Shown piece by piece: positions 15,555-25,480 of a DNA stretch of 64,000 nt; position 1 is the first letter of the stretch; each line of letters starts with the position of its first letter. The DNA comes from Cyclobacteriaceae bacterium (GTDB lineage: Bacteria; Bacteroidota; Bacteroidia; Cytophagales; Cyclobacteriaceae): NCBI GenBank assembly GCA_958296015.1, contig CATQIH010000039.1, forward strand, positions 60,875 to 124,874, read 5' to 3'. A model generated the notes under the pieces. It saw only the letters and a program-made list of their open reading frames with translations, was not told the DNA's origin and searched no databases. Position numbers and translations under genes: made by a program.

Positions 15555-16130
15555 TTAATAATAAGGACTAATCATCAAATAAACAATTACGCCCGTAACA
15601 GACACGTAGAGCCAGATCGGATAGCCGAACTTTACTACTTTACGGTGGCTGGCGAATTTTTCAGTCAGGGCAAAATACATGGCCAGCAACACAAAAGGCA
15701 CCACTATAGCCGCCAGTACGATGTGTGAAATCAATATGGTAAGGTATACTGATCTCATGCTTCCGATGGTTGCTGCCTCGCTGGCACTCAACACACCATC
15801 TTTATTCACATCGCCAAAAACTACAGAACCGGCACTGGCGTGATAGATAACGTAAGACACCAGAAATATGCATCCTAAGGCGAAGGCTACGCTCATAGAT
15901 GTCTTATGGTACTTGACCTTTTTGTTTTTAATAAAGATCAACCCTGCAATCAGTGCAATAGCTGTGGCTGAATTGAGTACTGCGTTTAGGTGTGGCAGGA
16001 AGTAAATCCAGTCGCTTTCCAGAACAAATTTAGTGGGAGAAAATATTAACACAGCCACCAGCAAAGGAACAACTACAGACAGTACGCCAATGATGGTTAG
16101 GTAACGATTTTCTTTAGCAGCATCAGTCAT
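15555..16130 (-). CDS. DUF420 family membrane protein (CtaM-like)
   Basis: A 191-residue protein with about five membrane segments. DUF420 features are the WIYFLPHLNAVLNSATAIALIAG segment and KKVKYHKTSMSVAFALG, followed by VYLTILISHIVLAAIVVPFVLL. His residues in HLNAVLN, YHKT, YHASAG and SHIVLA are the kind that could hold heme or metal. DUF420 proteins such as CtaM are needed for heme-copper oxidase biogenesis in Firmicutes. Overlaps the upstream SCO gene by 8 bp, within the operon. Confidence 0.82.
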   Translation of the reverse strand: MTDAAKENRYLTIIGVLSVVVPLLVAVLIFSPTKFVLESDWIYFLPHLNAVLNSATAIALIAGLIFIKNKKVKYHKTSMSVAFALGCIFLVSYVIYHASAGSVVFGDVNKDGVLSASEAATIGSMRSVYLTILISHIVLAAIVVPFVLLAMYFALTEKFASHRKVVKFGYPIWLYVSVTGVIVYLMISPYY

Positions 16131-16758
16131 GTTCTTGTTTTAAGCTATAGAGCAGTATTCTGGTTTCCACAATAAGCCGGTCGATTTCTTCATTGTTTGT
16201 ACCTTCATAATATCCGCGGATTTTTCCTTGGGTATCCAAAAGAACGACCGGATGCCGGATGTCTTGTTCATCTATAACAAATCCGCAATGTTTAAGAGTT
16301 TCCACAAACTGAGATTCTCCACCCAGATAATGCCATTTTTTTGGTATGGTTTGATACGTATTTGCCAGCGGTGTTAATGTTGCAGGGCTTTTCCCTGTTT
16401 CTTCTATAGAAAGTAGTTGTACTACACTATCGTGCTCAAAAACATGCTGTATGCGGGCGAATGCTTCCATTACTTTGATGCAGGCAGTATCACAGGGAAA
16501 AGAAAAAAAATAGATGATAGACAACTGGTCTGCCAATCTGGTTTGTGTAAATGGTTGTCCGTTGATTTGGCTGAGGGAAAAGACAGGGACACGATAAGTG
16601 GTACCGTTTTGCTGAGGGCAATCTTTTAATGCAGTACCATCCTCATAGAAGACAGGCACCGCGTAGTGACCTTTTCCAAAGAACTGAAAAAATAATAACA
16701 GAAAAACCGGTATCGCCAGTATGACCAGCAGGATACCGGTTTTAAGATTAACTCTCAT
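16123..16758 (-). CDS. SCO1/SenC family copper chaperone
   Basis: A 211-residue membrane-anchored thioredoxin-fold protein: one N-terminal helix (TGILLVILAIPVFLLLFFQFF), then a periplasmic domain with FFSFPCDTACIKVMEAF, matching the copper-binding CxxxC of SCO proteins. A possible Cu-ligand His occurs at DIRHPVVLLDTQG near the C-terminus, where SCO has DHS or similar. It probably loads CuA of subunit II. It sits between subunit IV and DUF420 in the operon. Confidence 0.8.
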   Translation of the reverse strand: MRVNLKTGILLVILAIPVFLLLFFQFFGKGHYAVPVFYEDGTALKDCPQQNGTTYRVPVFSLSQINGQPFTQTRLADQLSIIYFFSFPCDTACIKVMEAFARIQHVFEHDSVVQLLSIEETGKSPATLTPLANTYQTIPKKWHYLGGESQFVETLKHCGFVIDEQDIRHPVVLLDTQGKIRGYYEGTNNEEIDRLIVETRILLYSLKQEHD

Positions 16759-16783
16759 AGGCAGTTATCTTAGCAGATGCCAG

Positions 16784-17113
16784 TTAAAACCTCAGATTGA
16801 AGACCGAGGTACCTTCTGCCAGCAAAGCAATGACCAGCCATACAACAAGGATCAAAGGGAGTACGATAGACCATATCAGCGTTTTTACTTCACCTTTGAG
16901 GTGCATAAATTCAGCGACAATATAAAATGCTTTGACAAAAGTAAGTGCCACAAAAGTAAAAAACAGCAAGGGCCCTCTGGGCAATGCAAGCGCAAATACA
17001 AATTCTATACTTGTCACTACGCCAAGAATAATGGCAATGCGCACGTATTTTTTGATAGTGCCTTTGTCAGCAGGTTGATATGCTACGGTATTGTTTTCGT
17101 CTAATTCAGCCAT
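16784..17113 (-). CDS. cytochrome c oxidase subunit IV
   Basis: A 109-residue small subunit with three membrane helices (IAIILGVVTSIEFVFALAL, LLFFTFVALTFVKAFYIVA, LIWSIVLPLILVVWLVIALL) and the EFMHLKGEVK segment between the second and third, typical of the prokaryotic subunit IV family. I start it at ATG 17113 (MAELDENN); the longer frame from 17179 would overlap the subunit III gene by 47 bp. Position in the operon supports the call. Confidence 0.85.
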   Translation of the reverse strand: MAELDENNTVAYQPADKGTIKKYVRIAIILGVVTSIEFVFALALPRGPLLFFTFVALTFVKAFYIVAEFMHLKGEVKTLIWSIVLPLILVVWLVIALLAEGTSVFNLRF

Positions 17114-17132
17114 GTTGCTTATTTGTAATTGA

Positions 17133-17891
17133 TCAGATAAGATAAAAGAATGTAAATACAAAGACCCATACAAGGTCAACGAAGTGCCAGTATAAACCTA
17201 CTTTTTCAACCATTTCGTAATGTCCTCTTCTTTCGAGCTTACCTACGGCTGACTGATAAAAAATAAGAATGTTCAGTACAACACCTGTAGTTACGTGAAA
17301 CCCATGAAAACCAGTGATAAAAAAGAAAAGATCGGCAAATAATGGAGGACCATATTGGTTCATCACCAGATTAGCTCCATGAAATATGCTACCATCCAGC
17401 ATACGGCCTCCTTCTTCTGTACCATGAATAAAGTGCGACCACTCCCATGCTTGGCAGCTCAAAAAGGTGACGCCCCCTATGATAGTCCACATCATCCATT
17501 TGGTCACCGCTTTTCTGTCCATACGATGTCCAGCTTCTACAGCCAGCACCATTGTAACGCTACTCAGGATTAAAATGAACGTCATGATACCTACAAAAAC
17601 CAAAGGAAGATCTATGCCATGCAAAAAAGGCACTGCTTCGAATACCTTTTCCGGAATAGGCCAGTACGCCTGAGAAAAAACATACTCGTCGACTGCGCCC
17701 TGAAAAGCAGGGTAAGCATAACGACTCATGCCATAGGCAATCAGGAGTGCAGAAAATGTGAAGGCATCGGATAACAGGAAAAACCACATCATCAGTTTGC
17801 CATAACTCACTTTCAACGGAGATACACCTCCGCCCCAGAGATTTTTATCTGATACTTCTTCCTGGTGAACGCTTGTTGTGGTTGTAGCCAT
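17133..17891 (-). CDS. ctaE: cytochrome c oxidase subunit III
   Basis: A 252-residue seven-helix subunit III. Recognisable parts are GKLMMWFFLLSDAFTFSALL near the N-terminus, KWMMWTIIGGVTFLSCQAWEW in the middle, FFITGFHGFHVTTGVVLNI, and the C-terminal YWHFVDLVWVFVFTFFYLI. Subunit III stabilises the oxidase core. The operon has a second subunit III-family gene just upstream (17909-18502); this longer one is the canonical copy. Confidence 0.9.
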   Translation of the reverse strand: MATTTTSVHQEEVSDKNLWGGGVSPLKVSYGKLMMWFFLLSDAFTFSALLIAYGMSRYAYPAFQGAVDEYVFSQAYWPIPEKVFEAVPFLHGIDLPLVFVGIMTFILILSSVTMVLAVEAGHRMDRKAVTKWMMWTIIGGVTFLSCQAWEWSHFIHGTEEGGRMLDGSIFHGANLVMNQYGPPLFADLFFFITGFHGFHVTTGVVLNILIFYQSAVGKLERRGHYEMVEKVGLYWHFVDLVWVFVFTFFYLI

Positions 17892-17908
17892 TGTCTATAG
17901 TTAATACT

Positions 17909-18502
17909 TTAATGATTAAGCAGCAAAAATAAGAATAAATAAAGCCAAAGTCCATCTAAAAAGTGCCAATAAGTTGCGCACATTTCAATTTGATTCAAGC
18001 TTTTGCCGTGCACTTTATAGCGGAAGCTGCTAATAAGCGTTACGAGCAGAAAAACTAATCCACTGATCAGGTGAGCACCATGCAAACCTGTGAGCACATA
18101 CATGAATGAGCCAGCCGGATTTCCTACAAAATAAACTTTCTGATCTACCAGTTCGCCCCAAGATAGGTACTGCCCTACTAGAAAGGCAATACCCAGCAAT
18201 ACTGTTAGGCTCATGGCGATCTTGAGGCTTCCCAGATTATCTTTTTTTGCCGACCAGTAGGCCCAATGCATGGTGCCACTGCTTGCCAGGATAATGGCTG
18301 AGGTATACCACAACATAGGCGGCATATCAAATTCCAGCCAGTTGCCATCAGACTGCCGCACGATATAGGCACTTGTCATGGCCGCAAAAATCATCACTAC
18401 CGACGCAATAAAGAGCCACAACGAAAACTTTTTGGGATGCATTGACAGCGTCTGCTGCGGTTCTTCTATTAAAGGAATAAGTTCTATTTTTGACTGTGCC
18501 AT
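17909..18502 (-). CDS. cytochrome c oxidase subunit III family protein (second copy)
   Basis: A 197-residue five-helix subunit III relative: KFSLWLFIASVVMIFAAMTSAYIV, the middle helices, then FMYVLTGLHGAHLISGLVFLL and CATYWHFLDGLWLYLFLFLLL. I start at ATG 18502 (MAQSKIELIPL); an upstream extension overlapping ctaB is possible but would add a basic, cysteine-rich stretch absent from the family. Paired long and short subunit III genes are usual in ACIII-linked oxidase operons. Confidence 0.88.
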   Translation of the reverse strand: MAQSKIELIPLIEEPQQTLSMHPKKFSLWLFIASVVMIFAAMTSAYIVRQSDGNWLEFDMPPMLWYTSAIILASSGTMHWAYWSAKKDNLGSLKIAMSLTVLLGIAFLVGQYLSWGELVDQKVYFVGNPAGSFMYVLTGLHGAHLISGLVFLLVTLISSFRYKVHGKSLNQIEMCATYWHFLDGLWLYLFLFLLLNH

Positions 18503-18509
18503 CCGTTTT

Positions 18510-19409
18510 TTAAATTTTATCCAACAAAAACGCAATCTGCACAACCGGCAGATAAATGAACGATCCAAACATAATCTTGAGGGCGGATTTTCTGGAGCAA
18601 TCCAGCATCAGTGCAAAGGTCTGGCTCAGAAAAAGTACGCCACAAATGGTAGCCACGATGGCTGAATCTATACCTGTTAATCCTATTTTCATGGGTAATA
18701 AGCCTAGCGGAATCAGAAACATGGTATATGACATAATTTGCAAGGCTGTGTGCAGGTCTTTCTTTCCTCCCAGGGGCAGTAGCTTAAAGCCTGCTCTTTT
18801 ATAATCTTCGTCGGCTACCCAGGCAATAGCCCAGAAATGTGGAAACTGCCACACGAACTGAATACCAAAGATGATGAGTGCTTCCTGGCTGATAGTACCT
18901 GTGGCGGCCACCCACCCTAACAGTGGCGGCAAAGCTCCTGGTATAGCCCCCATCAGCACAGCGATAGACCCTACGCGTTTCATTGGAGTATACACAAAAC
19001 TGTACAGGATCAGAGACAATAAGGATAGTGCTGTGGTAAGTGGATTGGTGAAGTGTATCAATAATGAAATACCCAGACTGCCTATGACCAAAGCGAACCA
19101 AATTGCTTCCTGCAGACTTACCCTGCCGGTGGGTATGGGCCGGTTCATGGTGCGCTTCATTAGGCTATCTAGGTTACGTTCTATGATCTGATTGATAGTA
19201 ATTGAAGCACCAGAAATCAGCAATCCTCCCAGGCTGAGTGCGAGTAAATTGACGATATCCACCTCGCCTTTTGTACCCAATATATACCCAAAGGCTGAAG
19301 AAAAAGCCACCGTTAGTGATAGCCTGAACTTCATCATCTCGATATATGCCTTGAGTTTAGACTTTACAATGGAAACATCAGAACTAACAGAGGTTTTAGT
19401 AGCTAACAT
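18510..19409 (-). CDS. ctaB: protoheme IX farnesyltransferase (heme O synthase)
   Basis: A 299-residue UbiA-superfamily prenyltransferase with about nine membrane helices. The first Asp-rich region is TINQIIERNLDSLMKRTMNRPIP near residues 72-94 (NxxxDxxxD-like with R-T-x-x-R-P), and the second is WVADEDYKRAGFKLLP. It converts heme B to heme O. The first bases overlap the 3' end of ctaA by 14 bp, so the two heme A steps are coupled. Confidence 0.93.
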   Translation of the reverse strand: MLATKTSVSSDVSIVKSKLKAYIEMMKFRLSLTVAFSSAFGYILGTKGEVDIVNLLALSLGGLLISGASITINQIIERNLDSLMKRTMNRPIPTGRVSLQEAIWFALVIGSLGISLLIHFTNPLTTALSLLSLILYSFVYTPMKRVGSIAVLMGAIPGALPPLLGWVAATGTISQEALIIFGIQFVWQFPHFWAIAWVADEDYKRAGFKLLPLGGKKDLHTALQIMSYTMFLIPLGLLPMKIGLTGIDSAIVATICGVLFLSQTFALMLDCSRKSALKIMFGSFIYLPVVQIAFLLDKI

Positions 19410-20499
19410 AATGATCAGGTGAGGTTCTATGCATTTCTGCGGGAAATAAACGTCTTCTGTTCAGGTTGAGTATCAGCAGAAATTGTATACCAAATGCCAC
19501 AGAGGCTAACAGCAAATGTATAGGTTGAGCAAAACGTGGTATATCAAAATAGGCCATCACAACTCCCGAAACAATTTCTAACACGATTATTGCTAATAAT
19601 ACCACTCCCCAGACATATAAGTTTCTATAATCTTCTTTAATTTTAAAAAGTTTGTATGCCAGGAAGATATGCGCTGCCAGTACCACCAAAGAGAATGAAC
19701 GGTGCACATAAAATATCCAGTCTAGCTGTCCTATCCAAAGCTGTCTGTTTTGAAATTGGTTAGCAGCTGCCACTTCGTTGACAGATTCTCTTACCTGGGT
19801 GCCCAATATAATTTGCACCAGTGTAACGATCAGAAGAACAATCACTGTCCTGTTGACTGTAACTGATCCGGCATTGGTTGTACCAAACCTGTTTTCATCA
19901 GCGGCAGATCGGGCTACGATATAGGTAAGCATACACACAATGAGCAGAGCGATAAGCATATGCACGGTGATTAGCCAGGGCAACAAATTAGTAGAAACTA
20001 CCACTGACCCTATCCACCCCTGAAATCCAATAGCCACCACAGCCATCCAGGCAATATATACAATTACTTTGTCCTGTTTCCAATAGATGAGTGAAACAAT
20101 GGCAGTAGCAATGATGAGCAATCCAATGACCACACCTATCAATCGGTTGATGTATTCTGTCCAGGTTTTAGCAGCGTTGAAATCACCTTCATGGGCTATT
20201 TCAGGATCATGCATGATTTCGTAAGCCAGGTGGCTAAATCCTATTGCTTCGAGGTAGGAGGCCAAACGTTCGTTTTTCTTTATTCTTTTCTGCGCATAAA
20301 TCTCTTTATAATCAGAAGAGAGCTGATCCGCCTGTGTAGGCGGAACCCAGCTCCCAAAACACTTAGGCCAGTCGGGGCACCCCATTCCTGAACCCGTACT
20401 TCTTACAATGCCTCCTACCAGAATCAACAGATAGATAGCTATTAAAGTAACGATACTAAGTTTTCTGAAGAAAGCTGTTTTACTTTGCGTGAGGCTCAT
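19396..20499 (-). CDS. ctaA: heme A synthase (COX15/CtaA)
   Basis: A 367-residue eight-helix membrane enzyme that oxidises heme O to heme A. GGIVRSTGSGMGCPDWPKCFGSWVPP near the N-terminus is the COX15 signature (the W-P-K-C motif). EYINRLIGV, ITVHMLIALLIVCML, FYVHRSFSLVVLAAHIF and IHLLLASVAFG carry the four helix histidines that bind heme. The start overlaps ctaD by 20 bp. Confidence 0.93.
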   Translation of the reverse strand: MSLTQSKTAFFRKLSIVTLIAIYLLILVGGIVRSTGSGMGCPDWPKCFGSWVPPTQADQLSSDYKEIYAQKRIKKNERLASYLEAIGFSHLAYEIMHDPEIAHEGDFNAAKTWTEYINRLIGVVIGLLIIATAIVSLIYWKQDKVIVYIAWMAVVAIGFQGWIGSVVVSTNLLPWLITVHMLIALLIVCMLTYIVARSAADENRFGTTNAGSVTVNRTVIVLLIVTLVQIILGTQVRESVNEVAAANQFQNRQLWIGQLDWIFYVHRSFSLVVLAAHIFLAYKLFKIKEDYRNLYVWGVVLLAIIVLEIVSGVVMAYFDIPRFAQPIHLLLASVAFGIQFLLILNLNRRRLFPAEMHRTSPDHYVSY

Positions 20500-22369
20500 C
20501 CATTTTTTTGGTCTCTTCTCCTTCCATTTCTATTCCATAGGTATCTTCTTCGTGAGGAAGATTAGATTCCGGCGTCGCCGAAAACGGAACGTACTGTGGA
20601 ATAAAATCTTCTTTAGCATCCGGCTTGCTATAATCGTATGGCCAGCGATAGACCATTGGAATGGCACCAGGCCAGTTGCCATGCTCCGGAAACCTTGGCG
20701 TAGACCATTCCAGTGTATTCGATCTCCAGGGATTAGCAGGTGCTTTTTTGCCTTTGAACATGCTATAGAAAAAGTTGAAGGCAAATATAGCTTGCGCACC
20801 AAATGTAAGAATAGCAGCAACACTGATAAACATATTCATATCAACAAATGCGTTGAACGGGTCGAATGCCGTGAATGAATAATATCTTCTAGGAAACCCT
20901 GCGATACCGATATAGTGCATCGGGAAAAACACCAGGTACACCCCTACAAATGTAGCCCAGAAGTGTATGTATCCTAAAGTATTATCCATCATGCGCCCAT
21001 ACATCTTGGGGAACCAGTGGTATACACCAGCCATCAGCCCGAAGAACGATACACTACCCATTACCAAGTGAAAGTGTGCTACAACAAAATAAGTATCGTG
21101 CAACTGAATATCAATGGCTGCGTTGCCCAGAAAAATTCCTGTAAGACCTCCAGAAATAAATAAGGATACCAAACCAATGGAAAACAGCATAGCAGGTGTA
21201 AAGATGAGGTTGCCTTTCCAAAGGGTGGTCAGGTAGTTAAACACTTTTACGGCTGAAGGCACGGCAATGATCAGTGTCAAGAACATAAAGATAGACCCTA
21301 GGAATGGGTTCAGACCTGATACAAACATATGGTGTGCCCACACTACAAACGATAGAATGGTGATGCCAATCATAGAGCCTACCATCGCACGATATCCGAA
21401 GATAGGCTTGCGTGCATTGGTAGCAATTACCTCTGAAGTGATTCCCAAAGCTGGTAGCAATACAATGTATACTTCCGGATGGCCTAAAAACCAGAAGAGG
21501 TGCTGATACAAAAGTGGGCTACCGCCTACATTAGGTAGTGCTTCACCGGCGATATAAATTTCAGACAGGTAAAAGCTTGTGCCGAAGCTACGGTCAAACA
21601 CTAGCAGCAAGGCTCCTGCAAACAATACCGGAAAAGATAGCAACCCAATAATGGCTGTCAGAAAGAATGACCATATTGTTAGTGGAAGCCTGGAGAATGA
21701 CATTCCTTTGGTGCGTAGGTTGATCACGGTAGAGATATAGTTGATACCACCCATGAGTTGCGAAACGATGAAGAACACCATAGCCACCAGCCACAATGTC
21801 ATACCTGTACCCGAACCAGGGATTGCCTGAGGCAAAGCACTCAATGGCGGATACACTACCCAGCCACCTGCGGCAGGTCCTGTCTCTATAAACAGCGAAT
21901 AGAGCATAACCATACTGGCCAGAAAGAAAAACCAGTAGGAAAGCATATTCATAAACCCAGAAGCCATATCTCTGGCTCCGATTTGCAAAGGAATCAGATA
22001 GTTGCTAAAAGTACCGCTTAGCCCTGCAGTGAGCACAAAGAATACCATGATCGTGCCGTGCATGGTGACCAGTGCCAAATAAAAAGTAGGGTCAAGATTA
22101 CCTGTTTCATTAATCCATCCGCCTAGTATTGGCTTCAGGAAGGACATATCCATACCTGGAAAGCCTAGTTGCAAACGAAAAATAATGGAAAGCAATCCAC
22201 CTAAAAACGCCCACATAATACCTGTAAAGAGGTATTGCTTGGCGATCATCTTGTGATCTGTGCTGAAAATATAGGTGGTAATAAAGTTACCGTGGTGATG
22301 TTCTTCTTCATGAACATGCTGCCCCTCTGTGCCTTCCTGATAGTAAATTTGATCGTTACCTGTTGCCAT
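20480..22369 (-). CDS. ctaD: cytochrome c oxidase subunit I
   Basis: A 629-residue A-type heme-copper oxidase core subunit. FWFLGHPEVYIVLLPALG holds the CuB His, the D-channel Glu and the cross-linked Tyr; FVVWAHHMFVSGL has the CuB His pair; TYFVVAHFHLVMG has the heme a3 and heme a ligands; VPSAVKVFNY keeps the K-channel Lys; GARDMASGFMNMLSYW keeps the D-channel entry Asp. These are consistent with an A1-type proton pump. The C-terminal extension ends in an acidic tail (EMEGEETKKMDEPHAK). Confidence 0.96.
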   Translation of the reverse strand: MATGNDQIYYQEGTEGQHVHEEEHHHGNFITTYIFSTDHKMIAKQYLFTGIMWAFLGGLLSIIFRLQLGFPGMDMSFLKPILGGWINETGNLDPTFYLALVTMHGTIMVFFVLTAGLSGTFSNYLIPLQIGARDMASGFMNMLSYWFFFLASMVMLYSLFIETGPAAGGWVVYPPLSALPQAIPGSGTGMTLWLVAMVFFIVSQLMGGINYISTVINLRTKGMSFSRLPLTIWSFFLTAIIGLLSFPVLFAGALLLVFDRSFGTSFYLSEIYIAGEALPNVGGSPLLYQHLFWFLGHPEVYIVLLPALGITSEVIATNARKPIFGYRAMVGSMIGITILSFVVWAHHMFVSGLNPFLGSIFMFLTLIIAVPSAVKVFNYLTTLWKGNLIFTPAMLFSIGLVSLFISGGLTGIFLGNAAIDIQLHDTYFVVAHFHLVMGSVSFFGLMAGVYHWFPKMYGRMMDNTLGYIHFWATFVGVYLVFFPMHYIGIAGFPRRYYSFTAFDPFNAFVDMNMFISVAAILTFGAQAIFAFNFFYSMFKGKKAPANPWRSNTLEWSTPRFPEHGNWPGAIPMVYRWPYDYSKPDAKEDFIPQYVPFSATPESNLPHEEDTYGIEMEGEETKKMDEPHAK

Positions 22370-22376
22370 ATTTTTA

Positions 22377-23444
22377 TTATAGATTATTCGCTTCAGAATT
22401 TTTTACTTTGTCATTATCCATACCCGAACTAATAATAGCCACTTCTTTTAGGTTCTGAGGTACTTTTGCCAGGTAATCAGGCTTGGTTTGTAGCCAGGAC
22501 TTCTGTGTTGTTTTCCATGCCTGATAGTCTTCAGGTTCTTCCACTACAATACGCAGGCGCATGGCAAAGTGACCTTGCCCGCAAACTTCTGCACAAAAGA
22601 TATTATACTCAAAATCCGGATTATTTAGCTCATCTTTCATTTCAGCAGTCGTTTTGTTAGGCACAAACCAAAAACGGGTAGGCATACCTGGCACTGCGTC
22701 TTGCTTTAACCTAAACTCTGGTATATACACACTATGCAGCACATCTCTGGCCCTTATTTTAAGCAAAATCGGTTTACCTTTTGGAATGTGTAGTTCTGTG
22801 GCGGTAAAATCATCAAAAGATGCTTTGTCTGTGAAGTCCATACCCCACATATTTTCTGCATCTATCAGGCGGTAATCATAGTTCCCCAGATTGCCATCTT
22901 CTCCCGGATAACGGAGTGCCCAGCCAAACTGATATCCCATTACTTCTACCACTTCTGCATCTTCGGGCGCCTTAGAAGTAATATCTGTCCACACCTTCCA
23001 GCCTCCAAACACCAGGGTTGCCAGTACGATGGCAGGAACAACTGTCCAGACCACCTCCAGTTTGCTATTATCAGGATAATACAGTGCTTTTTTATCTTCC
23101 TGGTACCTATATTTGTAGGCAAAGATAAACAACAGTACCTGGGTAATAATGAACACAATGCCTGTTGCCAGCATGGTGATCCAAAACATTTCATCTACTG
23201 CAATACCATGATCGGAACCGATAGGAATAGTATACTTGTCGTATTCAGCGACAGAGTACCACGTAAAAAGCCCCGCCGCACCTAAAAGAAAGGCGAGCAT
23301 CAGTGTTGCATTGACCTTATTGCTCGAGGAAACACGTTTCTTGTTGCTGCTTCTGGCAACGTTGATCAGTTTCAGTATTCTAAAAATGGTAAAAATGATT
23401 ACTACCAAAAGAATAACGCCTATACCGACAATTAATCCGAACAT
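22377..23444 (-). CDS. ctaC: cytochrome c oxidase subunit II
   Basis: A 355-residue subunit II. It has three predicted membrane helices at the N-terminal side (one before and two in the usual subunit II hairpin) and a CuA domain with LHSVYIPEFRLKQDAVPG and the CuA loop NIFCAEVCGQGHFAM near residues 278-292. There is no CxxCH motif, so this is an aa3-type rather than caa3-type subunit and needs a separate cytochrome c donor. Gene start is 48 bp after actF in the same operon. Confidence 0.95.
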   Translation of the reverse strand: MFGLIVGIGVILLVVIIFTIFRILKLINVARSSNKKRVSSSNKVNATLMLAFLLGAAGLFTWYSVAEYDKYTIPIGSDHGIAVDEMFWITMLATGIVFIITQVLLFIFAYKYRYQEDKKALYYPDNSKLEVVWTVVPAIVLATLVFGGWKVWTDITSKAPEDAEVVEVMGYQFGWALRYPGEDGNLGNYDYRLIDAENMWGMDFTDKASFDDFTATELHIPKGKPILLKIRARDVLHSVYIPEFRLKQDAVPGMPTRFWFVPNKTTAEMKDELNNPDFEYNIFCAEVCGQGHFAMRLRIVVEEPEDYQAWKTTQKSWLQTKPDYLAKVPQNLKEVAIISSGMDNDKVKNSEANNL

Positions 23445-23492
23445 AGAGATTGATATATATTGAGTATTATATTTTAATAAAACTAAAGCTTA

Positions 23493-24755
23493 TCAGGTAT
23501 GATGATGCAAACTTTCGCCAAGCATAGGGTGATTTTTTGCAATCAGCGGTGCTTTGGAAAGATTGAATAATACAACAAAAAGAAACGCTGCACCATACAA
23601 TATATAAGTACCTATTTCAACAAGCCCGAAGGTTCCGTTTTCCTTAAGCACACCCGGGGTAACCATCATATAAAAATCTACCCAGTGACCTGCTAAAACC
23701 ACGGTACAAACTGCCTTTAAGAAGATTGTATGCCGTTTTGAGTCTCTTGTCATTAGAACCAGGAAAGGGAAAAAGAAGTTCATGAATAGGTTGGCAAAAA
23801 AGAAGCTTGAGTAATAGTCACTTGATAACCTTTCTACAAAGTAAATTGTCTCTTCAGGAAGGTTAGCATAATAGATTAGCAAAAACTGGCTGAACCAGAT
23901 ATAGGTCCAGAATATACTGAATGCAAAGATGAATTTGCCCAGATCGTGCAAATGTTCAGACGAAAGACCTTTCAGGTAACCATGTTCTTTCAGCATCACT
24001 GTTACCAGCGTGATCAATGCCAGACCGGAAACAAACCAGCTTGAAAATACATACCAACCATACATAGTACTGTACCAGTGTGTATCTATAGACAAAGCCC
24101 AGTCCCAGGCAGAGGTAGAAGAAGTGACAGCAAAAAACACAATAAAGATGGCAGAATACTTGACCATTTTATTATAATGCAGCAGACCACCATCAAGGTC
24201 TTCGGCAAGCGATTCTTTTCGGATCAGAAAATAAAACAAGTACCATATTCCAATGTACAATATCATTCTGATAATGTAGAAGGGATAATTTAGAAACCCA
24301 TGCTTACCAGCAATAATCGGATCGTATTCAGGGCTATTCATATCGTATAAATCACTGTGCGTCCAGTGGAAGATGCTGTGTCCACCTATCAGAAAGACGG
24401 CCAGCATGAGTACACCGGCAAAAGGCAGCCAGGCTCCAAATGCTTCCGGTATTCTTTTAAGAATGGCCGACCAGCCAGCACGTGCCACATAGTTGATGGC
24501 TGTAAAAAAGATGCCAATTACGGCCAGTCCGGTAAAATAAAGGTTGTTGATCCAAAGGTTGGCGAATAGGCGGTCGTACCAGTGAGATTCATGGTGGCCC
24601 CCCGCTGCGGTTGCACCCTGGGCCGCCTCATGCCCACCACCACCTAATGCAGACAGAATAATACCTAGAACCAGCAGACCTAAGCCTACGGCTCCCCAGA
24701 TGAATATTTGTTTCTTAATGGCGGAAGTAAATTGAAATCTTTCTTCGTGTATCAT
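23493..24755 (-). CDS. actF: alternative complex III subunit ActF (membrane quinol:cytochrome c oxidoreductase)
   Basis: A 420-residue polytopic NrfD-like membrane protein with about ten helices, shorter than ActC. It lies in the standard position after the monoheme cytochrome and before oxidase subunit II. A glycine/histidine-rich loop (LGGGGHEAAQGATAAGGHHE) follows the first helix. In ACIII, ActF packs against ActC in the membrane and may provide a proton path. Assignment rests on order, length and membrane pattern. Confidence 0.9.
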   Translation of the reverse strand: MIHEERFQFTSAIKKQIFIWGAVGLGLLVLGIILSALGGGGHEAAQGATAAGGHHESHWYDRLFANLWINNLYFTGLAVIGIFFTAINYVARAGWSAILKRIPEAFGAWLPFAGVLMLAVFLIGGHSIFHWTHSDLYDMNSPEYDPIIAGKHGFLNYPFYIIRMILYIGIWYLFYFLIRKESLAEDLDGGLLHYNKMVKYSAIFIVFFAVTSSTSAWDWALSIDTHWYSTMYGWYVFSSWFVSGLALITLVTVMLKEHGYLKGLSSEHLHDLGKFIFAFSIFWTYIWFSQFLLIYYANLPEETIYFVERLSSDYYSSFFFANLFMNFFFPFLVLMTRDSKRHTIFLKAVCTVVLAGHWVDFYMMVTPGVLKENGTFGLVEIGTYILYGAAFLFVVLFNLSKAPLIAKNHPMLGESLHHHT

Positions 24756-24805
24756 TGCTTATAGCAACTTTAAGTGATGCGATGACTACTAAACTAATAT
24801 ATAGA

Positions 24806-25465
24806 TTACTGATTTTGAAGCGTCTGAACGTACTCTACAATTTTCCAGCGATCTTCGATAGAAACCTGCGATGCGTAAGGGTTCATCCTGCCCTGTCCGT
24901 AAGTGATGACGTGGAATATATGTCCTTCCGTCATTTCCTTGTATCTGCCTGCGTTGAAAGCAGGTACACCTTTGTAGACTTTACCCACCGGCCCGTCTCC
25001 TAATCCATTTCCCCCGTGGCAAGGATAACAGAAGGTAGCATACAACACTTGCCCCTGACCTACCACATCCTCAGTAGCTGCCAATGGGTTTTTCAGCACC
25101 CGTGAAGCATAATCAAGGCTGTCAGCAGGAATATTGTAAGGAAGTACGAGTTCGGGATTGGTTTCAAAGTGGCCGCCTGCGCTATAACGGTCTGTATTCC
25201 TTCTGATCGTATTGGCAGCTGGTATGCGCACGTTCATGGCATAAGCATTGTTGGGATTGCTGTTATAAAATTCTCCCACGTTATCGTCCAGAGAGCTTAA
25301 CCATTCTCCATCTTCACGGTCTGTGATCTGGGTCAGTGGCTCATAAGGCACGCTATGATACATCTGGGGCGCATATTCCAGTCCTGGGTAATCTCCTTGT
25401 GCTTCACATCCTGACAGCAGGATTACTGCTGAAGACAAAATGTATAAATAGTGTTTATTGATCAT
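24806..25465 (-). CDS. actE: alternative complex III subunit ActE (monoheme cytochrome c lipoprotein)
   Basis: A 219-residue lipoprotein (signal ends VILLSGC, Cys20) with one heme-binding CYPCH near residue 148, followed by GGNGLGDGPVGKVYKGVPAF and an axial Met candidate in YGQGRMNPYASQV. In ACIII this heme accepts electrons from ActA or passes them to the periplasmic acceptor. Position between actD and actF is standard. Confidence 0.93.
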   Translation of the reverse strand: MINKHYLYILSSAVILLSGCEAQGDYPGLEYAPQMYHSVPYEPLTQITDREDGEWLSSLDDNVGEFYNSNPNNAYAMNVRIPAANTIRRNTDRYSAGGHFETNPELVLPYNIPADSLDYASRVLKNPLAATEDVVGQGQVLYATFCYPCHGGNGLGDGPVGKVYKGVPAFNAGRYKEMTEGHIFHVITYGQGRMNPYASQVSIEDRWKIVEYVQTLQNQ

Positions 25466-25480
25466 GTTTTCTGTCCTTGT